Notes under the pieces: generated by a model | Database searches by the model: none | The model's input: only the letters and a program-made list of their open reading frames with translations | What the model was told of the DNA's origin: nothing | Shown: positions 8,276 through 17,243 of the stretch, piece after piece | How positions within the stretch are numbered: position 1 is the stretch's first letter | Layout: each line of letters starts with the position of its first letter | NCBI GenBank assembly: GCA_015063035.1 | Contig: SUTG01000019.1 | Span: 1-32,581, forward strand | Length of the DNA: 32,581 nt | Source: Methanobrevibacter olleyae | Lineage (GTDB): Archaea > Methanobacteriota > Methanobacteria > Methanobacteriales > Methanobacteriaceae | Direction of reading: 5' to 3' | Made by a program: the position numbers and the translations under genes

Positions 8276-8731
8276 TTAAATCAATTCCCCTTTTTGATTG
8301 ATTTTCCCTTGGCGTATACGAGTGGAAGAAATAGGAATTCCATCATCTGCCAGTACAAAGCTTACAACAACAATATCAAGTGGCTTCATTCCTTTCTCTA
8401 CCCTGATTTCATTGATTTTTATAGCATTAGGTTCTGTTTCCTCACTTACAACAATTGCATCATAATCCTCATCATGAATGGTTGGACCATAGGGATCATC
8501 CAAACGGGAAATGTGGAAATTCTTATACTTTGTACCTAAGAATTCATTTAAATTAGCCATACGGACATTACAAGAGTCTATATCCCCTTCCTTCTTGCCA
8601 GCGAAAACATTGGAAGTCACTCCTATTTCAACATTCTCACCAATTTCAAAAGCCTTGGCAATCAAGCTTCTATGACCATAATGAAATTTATCAAATGTTC
8701 CCCCAACTGCTACTCGTTTATACTTTGCCAT
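8276..8731 (-). CDS. coaD: phosphopantetheine adenylyltransferase, archaeal type
   Basis: A 151-residue nucleotidyltransferase (COG1019, archaeal PPAT), catalysing 4'-phosphopantetheine + ATP to dephospho-CoA + PPi in coenzyme A synthesis. The N-terminal GGTFDKFHYGH (residues 10-20) holds the nucleotidylyl-transferase HxGH site, and ISSTRIRQG near the C terminus is the second ATP-binding motif. Length matches archaeal PPATs. The ATG at 8731 is preferred over an in-frame TTG at 8743; neither has a clear Shine-Dalgarno, and the ATG start begins at the conserved MAKYKRVAVGG. Monocistronic by appearance; cytoplasmic. The symbol coaD is used in the functional sense. Confidence 0.92.
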   Translation of the reverse strand: MAKYKRVAVGGTFDKFHYGHRSLIAKAFEIGENVEIGVTSNVFAGKKEGDIDSCNVRMANLNEFLGTKYKNFHISRLDDPYGPTIHDEDYDAIVVSEETEPNAIKINEIRVEKGMKPLDIVVVSFVLADDGIPISSTRIRQGKINQKGELI

Positions 8732-8940
8732 AATAATCAACAAATATTAGTTAAAAATAGTTCTTATAAAAAAATCAATTAATCTACAATTTAAATTTAA
8801 ATTTAAAGTTATATAAACTTAATGAAAATAATTTAAAAATGAAAATATAATTTAAAAACCAAAAAATAATCAGATAGGAACAATATTGAAAATAGATTAA
8901 GGTAAATGAAAATAGAATTACAATAAATAAAAACCAATTA

Positions 8941-9030
8941 AAATAATAAAAATAGAATAAAAATGAATTAAAATAATAAAAATAGAATGAGTATGAATAA
9001 AATAATAAAAATAGAATAAAAATAGAATTA
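8941..9030. repeat. 29-30 bp tandem array
   Basis: Three copies of a unit beginning AAATAATAAAAATAGAAT, starting at 8941, 8971 and 9000. It lies just beyond the hairpin terminator of the minus-strand cell-wall protein gene. Confidence 0.75.
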
Positions 9031-9055
9031 AAAAATATTTAAAAAAATAAAAATT

Positions 9056-9086
9056 ATAGAATAATACTTTAAAAGAATTATTCTAT
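9056..9086 (-). terminator. hairpin terminator of cell-wall protein gene
   Basis: Inverted repeat ATAGAATAAT (9056-9065) / ATTATTCTAT (9077-9086) located 26 bases after the stop codon, followed on the minus strand by T-rich sequence. Confidence 0.55.
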
Positions 9087-9111
9087 CTTTGCAATCAAAT
9101 AATCAATAAAT

Positions 9112-11487
9112 CTAGAATGGTATAAGCGCATAGTTCTTAGGTATGCTATAAGATTTGGTATTCCAATTCTTAATGTTACCTAATTCATTTCTGCGGCTTG
9201 TTGCATCAGCAGTATACCAGGTTTGTGATATTGGATCGTAAACTTGAGCCCATACATGCCCAGTATTTAATCCGCTTGCGAATTTACAGTTCTTTGCATG
9301 GGAATATCTTGCATAAATACCAACAGACCTGCACATTGCTACAATCAAGTTAGCCTTATCACAACAGTTACCGCCTTTAGAACTTAAAGTTCCTTTTGCT
9401 CCTTTTAAGGAATTTGTATAGAAATTGTATTTAATGTCATCCCTTACAAATTCAAAGATAGCATTTGCCTTAGCCTTAGGGCTTGACAATCCAGCGGTCA
9501 ATTGTTTCGCTTTCTTTTTAATAGCATCATTAAGTGCGGATTTACCCCCTGTTTTCAAGTATTTTGCAAATACGTCTGAATCAAATATCTGTCTGTAGTT
9601 TAGGATTTTACCATTTTGACTAATGGAAATGGAGTATCCTCCTCTAACCAGTTTGGTTTTAACTGTTACGTAAGAAGGCAATTTTTTATGGTTGCCATAA
9701 TAATCCAATGCAGCAGTAAACGCATAAATGTAAAGGTTTGCTTCCATTTTACCTAAATTAGTTGGCTTGTAATTAGGAATACGTTTATTTTCATTAACAA
9801 AGCTTGTAACATTCTTTGCTAATTTGAGGTATTCCGCTTTATATAACTTACCACTAATCTTGCTTCCAGAGGAATTGTAATTATTTGATAAATCCTTAAT
9901 TTTAACCTTTGCTTTTGAACCGCTATTTATGTTGGTTAAAGCACCAGCCATAAGATATGCAAATTCATCCATAGTGTACTTTCTGCCATCAATATTTACA
10001 CTGTATTCCTTATTTAGAATATTGATGTATTCTACACGGACCTTTAAATCCTTAGCTGCAGTAATGATTTTTGATATGCTGATAGATGGTTCAACCACTT
10101 TAACCTTTGTTGAAAGCTTGGATGAATCATAATATTTGTTTCCAGCATAGCTCACTTCAATAGGATAAGTTCCTAATTTGTAGTTCATTAGCAAGCTAAC
10201 TTGCCCTTTTGAATTGGTAGTTTTGGTAAAGGTCTTGTCGTTAAAGGTAATGGTCACTTTCTTATTTGCCAATGCTTTTCCAGCAGAGTTCTTTAAAGTG
10301 ATATAATAATTAAATCCTTTTCCAACAGAATCATCAGAACCTTTTATTTTGGTAGATCCTTTTTCAACAGTCAAATTAGCACTTGTTGAAGATTTGACAA
10401 ACATATCATTTCCTGGGAAACTAATTTTCATTTTTAAAGTACCTAGATACTTTATAGGAACAATTGCCTTTCCATTTGAATTAGTTTTCAAGTTATATGT
10501 CACATTCTTATTTGTTACTTTAACAATGAGCTTTTTGTTCTTTACAGGATCCCCATTGGATTTCTTAAGGTTTACAACAAAATCTTCACCATACTCTAAG
10601 GAAGTGGATGAATATGATAATGCTGTTTTACACTTAATAGGTTTTACATACGCTTTTGTTGAGGATTTGTATAAATTATCATTACCTGCATAACTAATGA
10701 TAACAGAAAAACTCTTTTTAGTGGTTACGAAAAGTTTTGCCTGACCTTTGGAATTGGTAGCTATCCTATAAGTCTTATTATTAAATGTAGGAATCCTGAA
10801 CTTAATCTTTTTACCACTTATAGCATTTCCGCTTTTCTTATTCACTAAAGTGACAATCAACGGAGTTGATCTTGGAACTGTAGTGTTCTTAACTTTTAAA
10901 CTGGTTCCGCTTTTTAAAACCTTAATGTATTTTGTGATTTTAAAAGCACTGAAGGATTTGTCTCCTTTAAATTGGATAATAGTCTTAAAAGTTCCGATCT
11001 TATGGTAATTAAGTTTTACCTTTCCCTTTGAGTCAGTGGTCATAGTAAAAACTCTTTTTTTACTAGGTACACTGATTTGAACTTTTTTACCACTTAATAC
11101 TTTACCATTCTTATCTTTTAATGTAATAACTATAGGAGTTCCAGAGTAAATTTTAGTCTTGGACACAGTAATGCTGGTTGCAGTCTTTACAGTTGAGGAT
11201 GAGGAATTTGTATCTTCAAATATGGCCTCATGGCTATTGTCCTCTTCCCCTTCAGTTAAAGTGGAACTAGCATCATTAGAAGCGTCAGCAGCACTTGAAC
11301 CTAAACTGGAAGTAGCTTCATTAGATAATTGATTAGTATAAGAATTTCCAACTGACTCCTCAGATTCAGAATCGATAGAATCACTAAGAATATTAGAGTT
11401 ATCTGGATTATTCGACATATCTAAGGCATCACTTGCAGACACTCCGCCTATTGCAATGAAGAATAAGCAGAATATCGCCAAAAGCAA
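9112..11487 (-). CDS. secreted Ig-repeat, pseudomurein-binding, transglutaminase-like protein
   Basis: A 791-residue secreted adhesin-like protein. Order: signal peptide ending VSA-S near residue 18; Ser/Asn/Glu-rich linker to about 100; four Ig-like repeats (about 104-190, 195-282, 287-374, 377-465), each with a TxSKGxxxL-type strand; two pseudomurein-binding repeats (about 470-612); transglutaminase-like domain (about 655-791) with Cys708 (GGNCCDKA), His744 (GHVWAQV) and Asp761 (TADATS). This resembles pseudomurein endoisopeptidases (PeiW/PeiP/PeiR, family C71), which cut the Ala-Lys isopeptide bond, so a wall-remodelling role is likely but unproven. The TTG at 11487 lacks a ribosome-binding site; GAGGTGA at 11512-11518 lies four bases before an in-frame ATT (11508) that would restore a basic n-region (ISLEKKA). 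Paralogous to the gene at 17244. Confidence 0.85.
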   Translation of the reverse strand: MLLAIFCLFFIAIGGVSASDALDMSNNPDNSNILSDSIDSESEESVGNSYTNQLSNEATSSLGSSAADASNDASSTLTEGEEDNSHEAIFEDTNSSSSTVKTATSITVSKTKIYSGTPIVITLKDKNGKVLSGKKVQISVPSKKRVFTMTTDSKGKVKLNYHKIGTFKTIIQFKGDKSFSAFKITKYIKVLKSGTSLKVKNTTVPRSTPLIVTLVNKKSGNAISGKKIKFRIPTFNNKTYRIATNSKGQAKLFVTTKKSFSVIISYAGNDNLYKSSTKAYVKPIKCKTALSYSSTSLEYGEDFVVNLKKSNGDPVKNKKLIVKVTNKNVTYNLKTNSNGKAIVPIKYLGTLKMKISFPGNDMFVKSSTSANLTVEKGSTKIKGSDDSVGKGFNYYITLKNSAGKALANKKVTITFNDKTFTKTTNSKGQVSLLMNYKLGTYPIEVSYAGNKYYDSSKLSTKVKVVEPSISISKIITAAKDLKVRVEYINILNKEYSVNIDGRKYTMDEFAYLMAGALTNINSGSKAKVKIKDLSNNYNSSGSKISGKLYKAEYLKLAKNVTSFVNENKRIPNYKPTNLGKMEANLYIYAFTAALDYYGNHKKLPSYVTVKTKLVRGGYSISISQNGKILNYRQIFDSDVFAKYLKTGGKSALNDAIKKKAKQLTAGLSSPKAKANAIFEFVRDDIKYNFYTNSLKGAKGTLSSKGGNCCDKANLIVAMCRSVGIYARYSHAKNCKFASGLNTGHVWAQVYDPISQTWYTADATSRRNELGNIKNWNTKSYSIPKNYALIPF

Positions 11488-11508
11488 TGCTTTTTTCTCT
11501 AACGAAAT

Positions 11509-12482
11509 TTTTTCACCTCAATACACTAAAAAAATACAAATTTAAAAGTCTTAAAAAAATAACTCTTAAAATATAAATATCTTTAAAATCATTTTTTATT
11601 TTACTAATGCAATAAAAAATATGAGCCCATTAATAAAAATCAAAAGATTCCATATTTTATAAATTTCCAAAACATGAAATCCTATTAAAAATCTTTATTA
11701 AATGAAATCAAAACTCACAGTATTTTTTGAAATTCTATTCAATGAAATACTAAAAATAAAGATAATCAAACTAATTTTAGATAATATTTTTTTAATGTTA
11801 TGTATAATTAAGGTATAATACCTTATAAATCTTTCCCATAAAAATTTTAAAAAATAAGAATCCTATGCTCTTTAAATTAAGTTAAACAAATAAAATTAGG
11901 ATATTTTTATTTTTAAAAATAGAAAACTTGGTTAAAATAATTTTTAAAATTAAAAAAGATGTTATAGATAAAAATAATCATTTAAAATAAATAATAATAA
12001 AAAAAGGTTAATAATTCGAATTAAGATAAATAAATGGCTAAAATTAATTATTTTATTAAAATTTAATAGGATAATAATTGAATAATTAAAATATAAACAA
12101 ATATTTATTATTTAACTTTAAAAAGAACAATGATTATACTTAATAAGTAAAATAATCCAAAAATAATAAAATTATATGAAAAATTAATTAAAATCATTTA
12201 AATAATGAAAAAAACTAATAATATTAGTCCTTTATACTATTTATACTCAATTTATTTAGGTTTATTGGAAAAATAAACCATATTTAGTGGAAAAAGGAAA
12301 AATAATTTAAAATTTAAATTTATTTAGAAAAAAAAGGTTAAAACCTTAAAGAAAAAAATAATTAAAAATTTAAATTTATTTAGAAAAAAAGGTTAAAATT
12401 TTAAAGAAAAAATAATTTAAAAATAGTAAAAATATGAAAAATTTTTAATCCATGGCTTAAGGTAAATTTGATGAAATTGGAA
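11509..12482. other. long AT-rich spacer
   Basis: Nearly 1 kb without a recognisable gene. The part near 11509-11600 should hold the promoter of the cell-wall protein. A 56-bp repeat sits at the other end behind the CDF transporter gene. I see no RNA gene or open frame of note in the middle. Confidence 0.5.
12302..12421. repeat. 56-bp tandem repeat downstream of CDF transporter gene
   Basis: About two copies of a unit beginning AATTTAAATTTATTTAG (12311 and 12367). The first copy carries a palindrome AAGGTTAAAACCTT, which on the minus strand is followed by a run of T, resembling a terminator. Confidence 0.8.
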
Positions 12483-13391
12483 TCATTCATCAAGTTGTTG
12501 ATCATGATTATACTCTAAACCGAATGGACATGCATGTGCAGTCACACCATGAATGAGATCTATCTCATCGATAATCTTGTTTTGAACAAGATGAACAACC
12601 TTATGAGACTCTTCCAAATTCATTTCTGGTGGAAGCTCAATGTGTAAAGTGACAGTCGCATAGGAACCTAAATAGTTCACCCTTACATCATGTGTACCGC
12701 AAACATTCTCCACGGAATTGGAAATCTCTATAATCCTGTCAACCAATTCTTGAGATGGAACCTTACCCATAATATTGTTTAGGTTCTCACGGGCAACATC
12801 AAAAGCTGTCTTAAGAATCAATAGGCCAATTATCAATCCAATGAATGGGTCCAATTGAGGATATCCATATTGTGCAATCATCACACCAAATAAAATAGCT
12901 AATGAAGCAAAAATATCAACTCTTTGATGTTTTCCATCTGCTATGATTGCAGGGCTTTTAACACGCTCTCCTAATTTAATTATGTATTGGCTCAAACAAA
13001 AATGAGTTATTACTCCAATGATGGCCATTATAACTGCCAATGAGCTTGGAATTGAGGTTGTGCCTCCAAAGAATAACCTGCCAATAGCACCGGAAATGAT
13101 TTCATATGCAACAATTGCCAAAAATATCACAATCAGCAATCCAGCAATTGCTTCAGCTCTTCCATGTCCAAATGGGTGCTCATTATCTGCAGGCTTACTA
13201 CCTACCTTAAAGCCAACATAAGCTATTATTGAAGTGGTTATATCGGAAAATGTATGAGCCCCTTCAGATATAAGCGCATAACTTCCAGACATGATTCCTA
13301 CAGCAATATTGAAAATGGTTAAGAATAAATTTCCTGCAATAGCCACATAAACTGCACGTTTTCCTAACTTTTCTCTATCTTCCCTTTCCAT
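12483..13391 (-). CDS. cation diffusion facilitator (CDF) metal transporter
   Basis: A 302-residue cation efflux family protein, exporting divalent metal (Zn, Fe, Mn, Co or Ni) in exchange for protons. Six transmembrane helices occupy about residues 12-195. Metal-site residues are His46 and Asp50 in helix 2 (EGAHTFSD) and His155 and Asp159 in helix 5 (ADGKHQRVD). The signature HPFGHGRAE (72-80) follows helix 2. A cytoplasmic CDF-dimerisation domain covers about 205-290 (HDVRVNYLG, VTLHIELPP) and the tail is His/Asp-containing. An HxxxD pair in both helices is of the kind seen in many prokaryotic members; metal specificity cannot be read from it. The ribosome-binding site is weak. Confidence 0.92.
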   Translation of the reverse strand: MEREDREKLGKRAVYVAIAGNLFLTIFNIAVGIMSGSYALISEGAHTFSDITTSIIAYVGFKVGSKPADNEHPFGHGRAEAIAGLLIVIFLAIVAYEIISGAIGRLFFGGTTSIPSSLAVIMAIIGVITHFCLSQYIIKLGERVKSPAIIADGKHQRVDIFASLAILFGVMIAQYGYPQLDPFIGLIIGLLILKTAFDVARENLNNIMGKVPSQELVDRIIEISNSVENVCGTHDVRVNYLGSYATVTLHIELPPEMNLEESHKVVHLVQNKIIDEIDLIHGVTAHACPFGLEYNHDQQLDE

Positions 13392-13770
13392 TTTATCAGA
13401 TTCGATAATTTGTTTGATTTATAAAATTAAAATTCATATTAAAAAAATACTGATTTTCCATAAAAATGATTAAAATTAATACTCAAATATAATTTTTTAA
13501 TACTTATAACTATTATACAATTTTTAATATATATGTTTTATCATGAAAGTTTAAAGAAATAAAAAAAGAGTTAAAAGATTTCAATAATTCAAACATTTAA
13601 ATTAAAGAATAAAAAAAGATTTAAAAGATTTCAATAATTCAAACATTGACCCCATTAAAAAAATTAAATAATCCAATAATTCAATAATTCAAACATTGAA
13701 ACCATTAAAAAATTAAATAATCCAATAATTCAATAATTCAAACATTGAAACCATTAAAAAATTAAATAAT
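13392..13770. other. spacer between CDF transporter and aminotransferase
   Basis: The first 170 bases hold the CDF promoter; the remainder is a tandem array reaching the aminotransferase stop codon. No gene seen. Confidence 0.5.
13561..13770. repeat. 49-50 bp tandem array at aminotransferase 3' end
   Basis: About four copies with period 49-50. The shared core TCAATAATTCAAACATT starts near 13581, 13631, 13681 and 13730. The first two units share an A-rich flank, the last two share CCATTAAAAAATTAAATAAT. The last unit abuts the aminotransferase stop codon at 13771. Confidence 0.92.
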
Positions 13771-14886
13771 CTAATAATTGAGATCTTTTAAAATGTCCAT
13801 TGCCTTTTCGATGTTTTCATATGAATTAGCATATGACATTCTTACATGGTCTTCTCCCAAGCTTCCAAATGGAGATCCCGGGACTGAAATGACTCCTGCC
13901 TCTGCAGCAGCCTTAACGAATTCCATAGGCCTGTCAACTTTAGGGAAAACATAGAATGCTCCTTTACAGTCCACTGTTTCATATCCCATATCATTTAAGC
14001 TTGAAACAATCAAGTCTCTTCTTCTTGAAAACTCAGACACCATCTTTTCAACTGAGTCTTGCGGACCTGTAAGCGCTTCAATGGCTCCCACTTGTGAAAC
14101 GGAACATGCATTTGCAGTGCAGTATTGATGAACCTTAAGCATGCTTTCAGTAACTTCATCATTTGCAACCATATATCCAACCCTAAGCCCGGTCATTGCA
14201 TAAGTTTTGGAAAACCCGTTGATTGTAACTACATTATCAGAGTATTCTGCAGGAGAGTGATTTTTGGTTCCGTAGATGATCTTTTCATAGATTTCATCGG
14301 AAATAATGTAAAATCCATGGTCTGTTGCCAAGTCTGCAATTCCCTTAATGTCCTCCTTATCCATTACTGCACCAGTAGGATTTGAAGGGGAGTTGATGAT
14401 CAATCCTTTGGTGTTCCTGTCTATCTTTTCCTGAACATCCTCCACTTTCATCTTGAATTCATTTTCCATAGGAGTGGTGACTTCAACCACATTCGCTTCA
14501 GCTAATTGTACGCAGGTGTAATATGATAGGAATCCAGGATTTGGAACAAGCACATTATCTCCTTTTTCAAACAATGCTTGTGCAGCACAGTATAATGCTT
14601 CGCTTGCACCTGAAGTCACAATAACATTTTCTGCATCAGCCTTAATGTTGTTGTCTTTAGCCAACTTATCCACTATTGCTTCCCTAAGCTCAAGCAATCC
14701 CTTATTTGAAGTGTATTTGGTGTATCCCTCATCAATAGCTCCTTTCATAGCATCCTTAATGTTTTGAGGAACATCAAAGTCCGGCTCTCCGATTCCCAAA
14801 TTGATTGCATCAGGATTGGTGACTTCAAACATCTTTCTAATTAGAGATAATTCTATTTCTTCAACTCTTTTTGCAGGATTTAACAT
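13771..14886 (-). CDS. class I/II pyridoxal-phosphate aminotransferase (aspartate aminotransferase-like)
   Basis: A 371-residue fold-type I aminotransferase. Visible sites (numbered from the ATG at 14886): NLGIGEPDF substrate loop at about 29-37, NSPSNPTGAV with Asn169, SDEIYEK with Asp197 contacting the pyridine nitrogen, catalytic Lys227 in NGFSKTYAMTG and Arg235 in LRVGY. This matches the archaeal AspB/AspC-like group that makes aspartate or other amino acids by transfer from glutamate; the exact substrate cannot be read. The start at 14886 is chosen over an upstream in-frame start at 14934 because AGGTGT lies eight bases before it and the shorter protein begins like its family. Cytoplasmic, single-gene unit. 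Confidence 0.9.
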   Translation of the reverse strand: MLNPAKRVEEIELSLIRKMFEVTNPDAINLGIGEPDFDVPQNIKDAMKGAIDEGYTKYTSNKGLLELREAIVDKLAKDNNIKADAENVIVTSGASEALYCAAQALFEKGDNVLVPNPGFLSYYTCVQLAEANVVEVTTPMENEFKMKVEDVQEKIDRNTKGLIINSPSNPTGAVMDKEDIKGIADLATDHGFYIISDEIYEKIIYGTKNHSPAEYSDNVVTINGFSKTYAMTGLRVGYMVANDEVTESMLKVHQYCTANACSVSQVGAIEALTGPQDSVEKMVSEFSRRRDLIVSSLNDMGYETVDCKGAFYVFPKVDRPMEFVKAAAEAGVISVPGSPFGSLGEDHVRMSYANSYENIEKAMDILKDLNY

Positions 14887-15047
14887 AATAACACCTTTGA
14901 TAAAACTAACAATTAATAAGAATAATCTAATCAAACTTGAAATTGATTATTGAAAATTAAATTTGAAATTGATATAGAATTGATAATTTAAAAATAAATT
15001 CTAAATTTACATTAATATATATTGGAATTAATATTTTATATATTTAA

Positions 15048-15127
15048 TTTACTTTAAATTAATTGCATGCTCCACAATTATAGCATGTTTACTTTAAATT
15101 AATTGCATGCTCCACAATTATAGCATG
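15048..15127. repeat. exact 40-bp tandem duplication at radical SAM gene 3' end
   Basis: Two identical adjacent copies, 15048-15087 and 15088-15127. The inner copy contains the last coding bases and stop of the radical SAM gene; the outer copy is a non-coding duplicate of that end (it still reads CYNCGACN then stop in one frame). At 40 bp it is not a multiple of three. Confidence 0.95.
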
Positions 15128-16871
15128 GGCCCTCTTCACACCATGGAGTCTGCTCACTTGTCCTAATCTTTTCATATTCTGACCTTAAGAACTCCTTGCT
15201 TACACTTACATTGATTGAATCCCAAGGCAATTCATCATCCAGACCATAACTTGGAGCATTTTCTCCCCACTGCCTAATGCTGACCTTTTCATTCAAAGAC
15301 TTTTCAATCAAATCTCCAATATCCTTGCCTCCACAGGATAATACATATTGTATAAGACCCATCTTAGCGCTATCAAACTTAATGTCCAATCCCTTAAGGC
15401 TCTTCTTGAGATATTTTATCTTTGACTTGATTCCCTTCATGTCATATGTTTCCCACTGAAGAGGGGTATGTGGCTTTGGAATGACAGGATTTACACTAAA
15501 GCTAATTGAAACCTTAGCTTTTTTTCTAGACTTGGATTTCTTATCCTTTTTCCTTGATTTTCTAGATTTTGAAGCACTTGAAACAGCACCATTTTCTGAT
15601 GATGAATTAGGTATTGATTTAATTGAATTGTCGTTTAATTTACTTGAATCATTTAAACTTGAATCAATATTATACTTCATGGAATCAATTTGCTTCATCA
15701 TATTTGAAAGTTCTTCAATATCGTCTTCAGACTCATAGGGCAAACCGATTAAAAAATACAATTTAATATTAAAACCTAGTTCAACAGCATCACTTATTAC
15801 CCTTAGTACTTCTTCATCCTTAATGTCCTTATTGATTCTGCGCCTTAGGGAATAAATTGATTCTGGAGCTATTGTCAATGTCTTCAAACCGCTTGACTTA
15901 AGGGCAGTCAATGTTTCCCTTGTGATTGATTCGATTCTCATGGATGGGGTTGATACCTGAAATCCCCTTTCCTTCAAGCCTTCTGTCAATTCATTTATCC
16001 GTGAGTAATCTGATACAGCTGCACCAATCAAGGATACCTTATTCAAACCAGTGTTTGCTCTAGCATCCTCCGCAATTGAAAAGAGATGATTCAAATCGGT
16101 TTCTCTAAGAGGCCTATACATATAACTGGACATGCAAAACCTGCATCCTCTAGTGCATGCCCTTGAAACATTCAATAGAATGGAATTGGAAAATGCAGGA
16201 ATGAAATCCTTGTCATCAGTTTCAGTGACGATTGGACAAGTCAGATGATAAATGCTTTCCATATCCTCTGACAGCACTATATTTGTTTCATTATTAAATT
16301 CAGATATGTATAAACCTTCAATGTCTAAAAATGGAGCCAAATCCATTTTATCATCATCAATGCAATCTTCATTTTCATTGATTTTATTATTTTTACTCTT
16401 TTTACTCTTTTTAGATAGCTTCAATGAAGAATACAAATCCAAAAAGTCATACAGGACCGCTTCAGCTTCCCCAACAACAAAAATGTCTATAAAGTCAGAT
16501 AAAGGCAATGGATTAGCACTAGCGCAAGGACCGCCAGCAATGATTAAAGGATCATCTGATGTTCTGTCTTCCCTTCTAAGTGGGATGTCAGCTTCCCGCA
16601 ACATCTCCAGCACATGGAAATAGTCCTGTTCATATTGAAGGGAAAATGAAACAATGTCAAAGTCAGACAATGGACTGTTGGTCTCCAAACTTCTTGTAGA
16701 AGAATATATGATTCTTTCAGAGTATGTATCCTCCCTTTCATTGATATAATTATAAATGATCTGGTAGCCTAAGGAACTCATTGCAGTCTTGTAAACATTT
16801 GGATAAACCAGTCCAAAACGTATATCTGCCTTTAGGGGATCCTTTATAATTACATTCTTCTCTTTAAACAT
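15099..16871 (-). CDS. B12-binding-type radical SAM protein
   Basis: A 590-residue radical SAM enzyme. The N-terminal domain (about 10-150) looks like the cobalamin-binding fold of this class (LVYPNVYKTAMSSLGYQ, IIAGGPCASANPLP). The SAM cluster motif is CTRGCRFC (Cys239, 243, 246), followed by a TIM-barrel segment with SIRETLTAL-type strands and RRRINKDI. The C terminus has an additional Cys cluster, WCEEGPCYNCGACN, as in the large radical SAM proteins related to TIGR03960/YgiQ. Two low-complexity inserts are odd: Lys/Asn-rich at about 150-178 and Ser/Lys-rich at about 395-450, the latter within the catalytic domain. Start ATG at 16871 has AAGGACT upstream. Substrate unknown. Confidence 0.85.
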   Translation of the reverse strand: MFKEKNVIIKDPLKADIRFGLVYPNVYKTAMSSLGYQIIYNYINEREDTYSERIIYSSTRSLETNSPLSDFDIVSFSLQYEQDYFHVLEMLREADIPLRREDRTSDDPLIIAGGPCASANPLPLSDFIDIFVVGEAEAVLYDFLDLYSSLKLSKKSKKSKNNKINENEDCIDDDKMDLAPFLDIEGLYISEFNNETNIVLSEDMESIYHLTCPIVTETDDKDFIPAFSNSILLNVSRACTRGCRFCMSSYMYRPLRETDLNHLFSIAEDARANTGLNKVSLIGAAVSDYSRINELTEGLKERGFQVSTPSMRIESITRETLTALKSSGLKTLTIAPESIYSLRRRINKDIKDEEVLRVISDAVELGFNIKLYFLIGLPYESEDDIEELSNMMKQIDSMKYNIDSSLNDSSKLNDNSIKSIPNSSSENGAVSSASKSRKSRKKDKKSKSRKKAKVSISFSVNPVIPKPHTPLQWETYDMKGIKSKIKYLKKSLKGLDIKFDSAKMGLIQYVLSCGGKDIGDLIEKSLNEKVSIRQWGENAPSYGLDDELPWDSINVSVSKEFLRSEYEKIRTSEQTPWCEEGPCYNCGACN

Positions 16872-17231
16872 GCTTTAGTCCTTTGTAAAATACTTGTTTT
16901 TATTAAAATCAATATAAAGTTTGTTTATACGAATATAATAAATTTTACTATGATTAAACTTAAATTTTGATATGAAATTCACTAATCAAATCAATATGGT
17001 AAACATAATATAAATTTTAATCTCATTTTAATATTTATTTCAACATATAAGTCATATATAAGTTTTTTTATGAAAACAAAACTGTGATTTTACACAAAAT
17101 CACAATTAGAAAATATATTTAAATTAAAAAGTCAAAATATGAATTAACTAATCTTTAAAATAAAAAATAATCATTTTAAAGATAGTTTAGAAAAATAAAA
17201 GGAGGAGAATAAAGAAAAATGAGGTGTTAGC
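16872..17231. other. divergent promoter spacer, radical SAM / cell-wall protein
   Basis: 360 bases of AT-rich sequence with promoters for both flanking genes. An inverted repeat near 17081-17106 (TGTGATTTT/AAAATCACA) could be an operator or leader hairpin. No gene seen. Confidence 0.45.
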
Positions 17232-17243
17232 ATTAGAACTAAA

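Larger units (their letters stand above)
8732..9111. other. spacer upstream of coaD, downstream of cell-wall protein gene
   Basis: AT-rich, no gene visible. It contains the candidate terminator of the cell-wall protein gene (9056-9086) and a 30-bp tandem array (8941-9030). Confidence 0.5.

Noticed and set aside
10349-10693. Plus-strand frame inside the Ig-repeat gene
   Set aside because: Shadow of a long well-supported secreted-protein gene in another frame.
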